A DNA stretch of 64,000 nt from a virus: IMG/VR virus record IMGVR_UViG_3300023109_000014, positions 1 through 64,000 of that record. The stretch is one strand, 5' to 3'. Shown piece after piece: positions 52,301-61,300 of this stretch (position 1 is its first letter; every line of letters begins with the position of its first letter). The translations under genes and the position numbers were made by a program. Under the pieces are notes generated by a model. The model was not told where the DNA came from, did not search any database, and saw only the letters and a program-made list of their open reading frames with translations.

Positions 52301-55300
52301 ATGAGCCTGAGGCAAAAAAAATAAATATTACTGAGAAAGAGGGTTTGAAGTATGAAGGAGGAACATTTTCTGCGGGAGCTGCTTTGAGGGTTGCAAAATA
52401 TTATCCTGGAGCAACAGAATCTATATTTAGGGAAATTCGATCTTTGGAAGAAAAAGGCGTTTCAAGCCCTCTTGATCAAGTCCAGCTTACTATTCCAGAA
52501 AAAGGTTCGAAAGAATTTTCTTCTTATAACGGACCAGTGGTTACGAACAAAATTGATGAAGGAGGAGTAAGTTCTAAAAATTATCTTAATAAAATTAGAA
52601 GCGTTCATAAGGTAACTCCTAATGAAGGGCAATTTGCTTCTGTAGGAATGCCTAATATTGATGCGAAAAGTCAATATACTAGAGGGGCAATAAATAGCTT
52701 TTCTCAATTCGATTATGTTCCTAATTTTAGCAAAACAGAGGGTCGAGCAAAGGGAATTATTCGTTCTGCTAGAGAGCTAAGTATTGCTATGGAAAAAATG
52801 AATGAGCTTCCTGAAAATATTACCCCTTCTCAAATTGCGGAATTTAATCAAAAGGGGTCTGCCGTATTAGAAAATATTAATAGCTTAGGCAACCCAAACC
52901 AGCAAACTCTCACAAAAACACAAAAAGCTCTTGTTTCAAAAATGCAGGATCCAGAAGTTGTTAAAACTTTTCAGTCCATTGGGATAGATAACTTTAATTC
53001 TGATCTTGCTCAATTTGTTAACCCTGACAGTCTTGGAGAACCTCCTCAACCAGCTAGATTTAACCCTTTAGTTATTCAAAGTGCCGAAACAGGGCGGGCG
53101 GTTGAAAGCGGCACAAAGGTACTTCCGAGAGATATTAAGAGCGGTAAGTTTAACGTTGCGCAAGTTATGCTTAATGATGAAAATTTAGATGAATTTATTG
53201 AACCTTCAGAATCTAAAAATATTCAAGCAGTCGTTCAGTCTTCTCAAGACAGCGGGCAAAAGTTTAACGAAAATAAGAAAAAGTTACAAGAAAAGCGGCC
53301 AAATTATGCTAGTGGTAAGGGTACTCGCTATACTGATGAACCTACCGCTCCAAAAGCTGGAACACTAACTACCGCAAAGAAAGAAGGTTTTGTTGGTATA
53401 GAGTCTCACGGCCCTTCAAAAGCGCTCGCAACCCAAGTGAGAAACGAGGAAAACGCTTTAAAGAACACTACAAAAGAATTAGTTAAGGATGGTGAAGGAG
53501 GATTCATGAGAAATGCTTCCTCTTGGATTCGCAAAAAATTACAAACTATAAGGTTTCTTGATGGCAGCTCCAACGAGCAGAAACAAGGGATGTCTATAGA
53601 AAAAGAAAATGCTGTATTAAAGCAAATAGAAGATGATGGAATTGTTCGATACCCATCAGATGATAGCGCTTCCCCTTTAGAGAAATCGCCAGAATTTAAA
53701 CAACAAATTTCTGAAGTTTTAGACAATCAAGATTTGTCTTCTCAGGAAAGGGGTACGTCCCAAATTGAACAGCAAACAGAAACTTGGAGAAAAAGAGAGC
53801 ACTCTCTTACAGAAAAAATTCAGAGAGCTACAAAAGCAAGACAACTCAAAAGACAAAGAAGCAGGGCTCAAGAGCTAGGTTCTGCCGAACGACAAAGAAA
53901 AACAAATTTAGATGCCAAAAATAAAAGACAAGAAGCTAAAGAAAGAGAGAAGCGGAAGGTTCGAGAAATCCAAGAAAGGCAAATTGATGAAGGTTTAGGT
54001 CGACAGAAAATTGGCACCAATTCAGAAACTGGAAAAAGTATTTATCATTACGATAACCCTCAACTTAGAGAATTAAGCTCTTGGGATAAGTTGAAGCATC
54101 ACATGCTAAAATTTGTTGGGTTAGACGAGGGTTCGTATTACGAAGAGGTTGAACGTCAAAATAAGATCGTAAGAAACAAACAAATGCAGGATATTGCTAC
54201 TGGCGGAATTAATACTCAGCAATCTAAGTCTATGTCAACTCTTGAGAAGCTTAAATTAATGTCTGAACGCGATGTTCTAATTGAGTCTAGCGAGTTTGCA
54301 AAAGAAACAGACGGACAAAAAATATTAAGAGGAACTCCAGGCGAGCGAAGAAAATCTTCTTTGTTTGACATTCAACAAAAAGCAGGGGTCGGCGGAAAGC
54401 CTGCGGTTATTAATCTTGCGGGAGATATTTCTAGCCAAACGAATATCGCTGGCAGTTCATCTAAGTCTAGTAGTTTGACTCAATTATCTCAATCTAGAGC
54501 TGCCGAAGCTCAGCCCACGTTAATGGATAAGATAAGGAACGTTAAAAAACAACTGTCTGAAAAATTTGGAAAAGTAACATTAAGTCCAACAAGCTCGGCC
54601 TCTGTTCTGCAAGAGTATGATATTCTTGATTCTAGTGGAAGGGTCGTAGCTAAAATGGGTTCCAATGGTGAGGTGCTACCTTTTGAAGTTGATAATTCAC
54701 CTGTTATATATAACGCTCAGGGTCAAAAAATAGGAGCGGATAAAGTAATTCAAGTTCAGGAGAAACAGTTTGCGTTGCAAAGCTCTCCCATGAATGATGG
54801 CCAGTTATCTACAAGCGTTAATCAATCTGACGTGTTAGAACAAAAAGCTTTATTTGATATTGGTGAAAAAATTAAAAGCGGAGCGCCTATTTCTTCAGCG
54901 GAAACTAATTTAGTTCAAAATTGGGCAAATAAAAATTCAGAACTTGTCGGCTCGATTAATGCAGACGATGTAGATAACGCTCTTTTGTTAGAAAATAACG
55001 TTGTCGATAATAAGCAAATTAGAATTGGTAGGATGGGCGAGGAACTTTCAAATTTAACATCTGTTACGAATGCAGCAAATGCAGAAGCTCAGGTAGAGTC
55101 TTTAATTAAAGACCCTCAGTTCGTTGATAGCGCAACTAGGACAATGCCTGGAGATAACTTGCATTTGCAAAGAGTTTTTGATTCTATAGATGATAAAAAT
55201 AGGAAAACGAAAAGTACCCCAATCAAAACAGAGACTGCGTTGGATAGGGTTAAGAGCAATGCTAATATAAATCAAAGAGCAAATGCTTTAAGCAAAGAAA

Positions 55301-58300
55301 TGGTATCTAGAGATATAAGAAAAAATTCATCCCTAGAACTTCAGAAAAGATTAAGACTAAACAAAGGTTTTGATACAACCGAATTAAATACAAAGTTTTC
55401 CAACGAAAAATCCAGGCTTGAGGAGTTATTGAAAAATCCAAGTATTCCTTCTGATAAGAAAGTTGGCCTAAACGAAGATTTAAAAATATTGACAAGAAAT
55501 CGGAATGAGCATTTAAATACTCTTAGACCTGGTTTTATGGAGAGAAAGGAAATATTAATAAACGAACAGTTTAAAAATATTATGAGAGACACTGGTTTAA
55601 TGTCGTTGACTGGAGGTGGCGCAGACGGAGTTTCTTCTAACGATCCAGTTAATCAGTTTATGAAAGATAAGCTTGGGCCGAAAGTTTGGAACATGGATGG
55701 AAATTTTGTTAAAACTAAACAGCATTTGGCCAGCGCAATTTTTGGCGAAGAGCATAAATTTAATAAAGAGTTGACTGAGTCATTAGTTGATAGGCAGTTA
55801 AGATCGACAATATTAAATACAAAAAGTGAAACTTTTGGGTTGAGTGATCATATGCGTTCTAACCTTATAGACATGGATAAATTTGTAGGTATGGGTTTAG
55901 GCGATGAATTTTTGAACAGTGCAAAAAAACAAGGATTACATCAATCAGATATAGGCGTTTCTAAAATGGTGGACTTTATGGATCTTATGGATCCTGCTGG
56001 CAATAAAATTGACGGAGAGGGTAAACAAAAATTAAAAAAACAAGGCATTCAAAAGATATTTCAAAAAATCCAGAACGGAGAATTATTTTCTCAAACTGCG
56101 ATTAGAGGAAGAACAGTTCCTATAATACCTAAAGATGCAGAAACTGTCTTAAAGAACCTTTCTGGAGAAAGTACATCCGCACAAATAAACGCTGCGAGAT
56201 TAATTGAAAATGAACAGAAGATATCTTCTTTAGCTGCAGAAAAAGGAAGTGGCGTAATTAGCCAGTCAAATTTAAAAATCGCTGCAAGTGAATTAGAGGC
56301 GGGAGATATTAACGAAAATGGTATAGACTTTGACAAAGTTAGGATGAGCTCTGAAGAAATTTCAAACGTTCAATCTATGATGGATTCTATTGACGCAGAC
56401 CCCGATCAAAAAACAGATCAAAGAGTTTCTCAATTGTCTGAAGCTCTTGATCCACAATCAAGCAACGAATCTGTGCGAAGTTTATCTCAATTAAAATCTC
56501 TTGAATTAGAGGCTGACAGAGCTGCAGAAAAAGCAGAATTTAAAAAGTTATTAAGTTTGGGTAGCGGGGCTACTCCTGAAGATGTAGGTAGAATGTCTGA
56601 CCTGCTTCAGTTACATGACCAAAAAATAGAATTAGGTAGATCTTCTAATTTTGATTTAGAAGACGTAAATCAAGCGAGAACAACTATTAAAAATACCGCC
56701 AAGGAAAAAGTTGCAACAGCTAGCTCCACTATTGGTAAAGAACTTTCTCAAAAGAGTGAGCCTGGACAAGCACAAAAAAGAGCTATAGAGGAATTAGAAA
56801 AAATTGATCAAGCTGATCCTGTTGAGCAGGCTGAAGCTATACGTTCAACAAATCAAGAGGCAGAGGCAAAGGTTCGGTCAGCGAGTTTGGATCAGGGAGA
56901 AGATATAGTTCAACAAACAGTTGATCAGGTCGAAGATGTTGATGAAACATGGAAGGAAACTAAGGAGTCTCACATGTCTGATCCAGATAGAGCTGCTTCT
57001 GCTGGAAGACTGGAAGAATTGGGTGAAAAGTATCGAGCAATAATCCAATCCGCTACAGATAGTAAAGCATGGAGAACGACAAGGTCATTAACTAAAAATG
57101 TTCTAGGTGCTGGAATGGGACTTGTTCATCTTCCAGGAAAAGCTAAAGATTTAACAACTGAAGCTTATGGAAGCGTTAAGGAAAGAATTGATGCATTTAA
57201 AAAGGCTCAGGCAGAGAAATTTAATAAAAGAAAAGCAGAACAAATAAAGCATCCAGACGGAAAATCTTCAGGAAATTTTGAACAGCAAGAGAAAAGCAGA
57301 GTAATTGACGCTAAACTAGCTCAGCTGCCAAACACGAAAACAAGCAGAGGGGATTCAAGCTTGGACGATAGCCTTCAGAAAACAAAAAGATTTCATATTG
57401 ATGGAGAAAATATGACACCCTTTGAGCAAGATCTTCATGATAGAATGACTGGCAAAGTTAGAGTCAAGGATTCTGCAGGCAAAACAGTAGAAACTTTTTA
57501 CGATAAAAAAATTGCATCAGTGATTACAAACTCAGATGTTGGTAGAATTTCCAGGGTTGAGGATTCTATTACTGGTAGCTCTTATACTAATCGAGGTTTA
57601 AAGTTGAGAAATCTTCTTCCTGGAACTGCAAGTAGAAACATTGAGGGTCGATCTTTTATTCCTCCAGCTTTGCAGGAGATCGCATCGCTAGGTGGTCTTG
57701 ATGGTCAAGGTAGCAAATTAAAGCTTGATAAAGAAGGCCTTGCTCAAAGAGCTAAAAATATTGGCTCAGAAATATTTACTGGAAAACTTAGCTCTCCCGT
57801 TCAGAGCCTTTTTTCTACTAAAGAATTTCAGACTCAACTTGCGGAAACTAAATCTAGCGGAGCTCATGTAGCAATTCCTGAAGAATTTTCAAAAACCGTA
57901 AAATACGGAAAAAAGGGAGAAGCTAGTGTTTTAGATATAGATGGTGCTGCAGATGAACTTATAAAAGAAACAAGATTGATTGATCATGTTGGAGATGATG
58001 GCAAGCTAACTAGTTTTTCTTCAGATGAATTTCAAGCTTTCAGGGAATCAGAATTTCAAAAAATAGAACAAAGATTTGCGGGCGTTGATAATCCTGCAGA
58101 TCCAGTTCAGAACGAACAAAGAATAACTCAAATTAACGAACAAAAAGAAATGTTCGATAATAAAATTCTTGCCAATAATGCAGTTGATGAATCTGGCCAA
58201 GTTGTTGGTAGAAACACATTAACCTCAGAAGCCGCTCGAAAAAGAATTGCAAACATCCAAAAAATGTCGGTATCTGATGGTATGATTAGAAAGCAAAAGG

Positions 58301-61300
58301 CTATTAGTGATGCAGCCAATTTTGGTGGAGGGTCTGCCCGAGGAATGACTGTATCGAGCTTGATTAATATAGGAGCAATTGGTTTGGCTCAAACCGAAAC
58401 TGGAATGTCTACTATTGATTCTCTCGCAGGGTCGTTTGATTTTAGCAGAAAAGATAAATTTGGCGTAAGGCTAGCTGGCGGCGAACTTGCGACTTCTTCT
58501 GGGGTAAGTGTTAAAAGTCAGCAACACTTACTTAACGAAGAAAAAATGAGTCAATTAAAATCTATGGCCGAGAGCAAGCGAGATGGAGATCGAGCTGCTA
58601 CGGAAAAATATAGAACACAAGGCAAAGACTTTTTAGAATCTACTGGCCTTGCAGAAGCTGGTTCCGCTAAACCAATTCTTTTTGACACAAAAGAAGAGGC
58701 AGAACAATGGTCTAAGACTATGACAGACAAACATGGTACTCAATTCGCTGGCACTCAAAATTTATCAGCCTCCAAAGACGGACAGAAAATATTGAGAGAA
58801 ATGGGGGTAAGTTTTTCTCAAGAAGAATTAATTGCTGGTCAGTCGGGCGCAACTGTAGTTGGCGCTACAGGAGGTTTACTTGCTGAAAGTGGCGCAATGG
58901 CTCTAAAGGCTAGAATAGGAATTAATGGAACAAGAATGACTACGGGAGCAGCTTTACGAATAGGCGCTACACAGGCTTTCTTGCCTGGTTTAGCTATTGA
59001 GGCTGGTATTGCTACAGGAGAACATTTTAGAGATAGTCATTCTGGCCACCTGTTTAGTGTTGCGGGAATTGATGTCGATGAGGGCGAAGCTTTAGGTCTA
59101 GCTGGTTATATGGCAGGAGGCGCTGTTGCAGGAACTTTCTTGGGGGGCCCTATGGGTGCTGTGGTCGGTGGCCTTGCTGGAGCAGGGGCGTATGGGGCAA
59201 GAGTCGCAATTGGTGAGCATGTAAATTTTGACCCAGATGAAATAAATTCTGGAACGTTTAGAATGAGTCCCGATGAGCTTAAGGCTAGACAACAAGAAAT
59301 TATAGAACTTGCAAGAAGTAAATCCAACGAAATTAGGAAAATTATGGATACTGCTGCAATGTCTAATTATACCTCTCGCAATAAAAAAATTAAAAGCGAT
59401 TTTGTTTCAGAGGAGGGGTTTGAGACGTTTTATGAGAGATCTGAAATGCAAAAACAACAAAGACTATTGACTGAAAAAGCTTCAATAATAAGAGAGAGTT
59501 TTTTACTCGCAGAGAAAATGGACGCAAAAATATTAGCGAACAGAGAATTAAAGCAGAAAGGGGAGGTTAATGATAATTGGTTTGCTGAAGACGATCCAGT
59601 ATTTAAGCAGAATTATACTGCTGACGCTATTTCTAAAATTTTAAGTGATACAACCTCTCTTTATGACCCTAATATGTTTACAGATATTAAGACTATGAGA
59701 AAGATGGCTAAAGAAGGAAAAACTCAAAATGAAATTCATGCAGAGATGCAGTCTGCAGATTTTAAGTTTGAAAGAATAAATCCAGACACTGGACAGATGG
59801 AAACTATTATGCCTAACACAGAAGAAGCTTTAGCGCAGAGAGGTATTAAGTCTCAGAAGTATTTAAGTGGCTTAGGTAGAATAAATGACTTCAATGCCAA
59901 ACAAGGCTTAATGAGATCTAGTACTGATTTTGCCTCTGCAAGTTCTGTAGAGGAAGCTATAGAAATTGGTTCTATGTCTCAAGGCCAGTTTGAGGAAGAA
60001 AAGCTTCGCTGGAATCCCAAGTCTGAAGGAAAATTTGCAAAGCTAAAAGACAGAAGACATAAATTATTTTATTCAGAAGGTAAAAAAATTACCAATCATG
60101 ATCAGTGGTTAGAAGCTATTCAAAGAGGGCAATTGGATTACGGTCGAATTAACTATCCGATGGAAATGGCTCAAGTAATGGGAGTACCTACAATGGAGGG
60201 GGAGAGAGTCGTGAAGAATGCTGATATCACTTCTGATGTCAAAAATGCATTTAATTATTTTCAAGATAAGGGTACTTTGTATAGAAAACCTATTCAGGCT
60301 ACAGATAGAATTATAGAATCTATGGGAATGAAGAGTAAGGGTTCAGATGATCAGGGAGAGTCTAAAATTGATGAATGGATGTTAGGAAAGCAAGATGATG
60401 GATGGAATGTTCAGTATCATCCTGAATCAAAATCTGTTATGATGCAGCACGAAAAGCACGGCCTCATTTCTTTTCCAAGAGGAGCTGATCCTAGTGATCC
60501 TAGAAGTCTTGAAAGCTTGTATGAGAAATATATGTTTGATATTACAAAGAGTAAGTATGAGGATGGAATTATTCATAATAATAAGAGTGGGTATGACCCT
60601 GCTAATACTGCTGGAATGTCAGATTCTGACCCGCTTAGGGATATTAACTCTTCTGATCAAGTGGGTTTTTCAAAAAGTAAATTTAAAACATTTGAAGAAT
60701 TTGATAAAACTATTCCCGAAGAACAGAGAGTTATGCTTTCTGCGATGTCCGCTTTGTTTAAAAGAGGCGAAGGCTTAAATGATGTTCGAAAAAATAGAGT
60801 AAGTACTGGCAATAAAGTTGACGAGTACGCTCAAGCTTTTGAGGATTTGAAAAATGATCACAGTATGTATGGAGAATTCCAGAAAGCAATCACAGAAAGA
60901 AATATTGGAATAAACACTTCTAAAACAATGATTGGGCAAGCTGGTTTTGATATGCAAAAAGGTTTGGGTAATACAAGTCAGTTGGAAAATATTAATTCAG
61001 AACTTGGTATTAAAGATAAAGCTTATAATTTTAACCTTGGAAACTTAAGCGAAGAAGATCTTCAATCTTATACAAGTAGGTTTAGCGGAGCTATTGCAAA
61101 AAAACAACAAGATTATCAAGTAGTAAAAGAAAAGGTTTCAAGCAGGCAGGCAGAAATATCTCTCATAAATAAAAAAATAAATAGCGGAGTTAATCAAGAC
61201 GAGAAAAATAAACTTATAACAAAAAGAACAAAAATTGAAGAAGCTCTAAAACAAACAAAAATTAAAAAAGGCAACTTAGAATCTTTTATTACTGCTCCAG

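Larger units (their letters stand above)
39370..52728 (+). repeat. zone of [VI]PNF motifs within the giant protein
   Basis: There are twenty exact VPNF or IPNF motifs (first at 39370, last at 52717), usually in the context (S)xG[LYIT]-[VI]PNF-[AVS]. About seven variants (LPNF, MPNF, VPNY, VPSF, IPSF, MPSF) add to these. None occur after 52728 or before 39088. They flank recognisable domains: VPNF at 41440 and 41989 bracket the HAD unit, 42031 and 43558 the CCA enzyme, 46225 and 46888 the ADP-ribosyltransferase. They may be linkers, docking motifs or cleavage sites. Confidence 0.9.
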
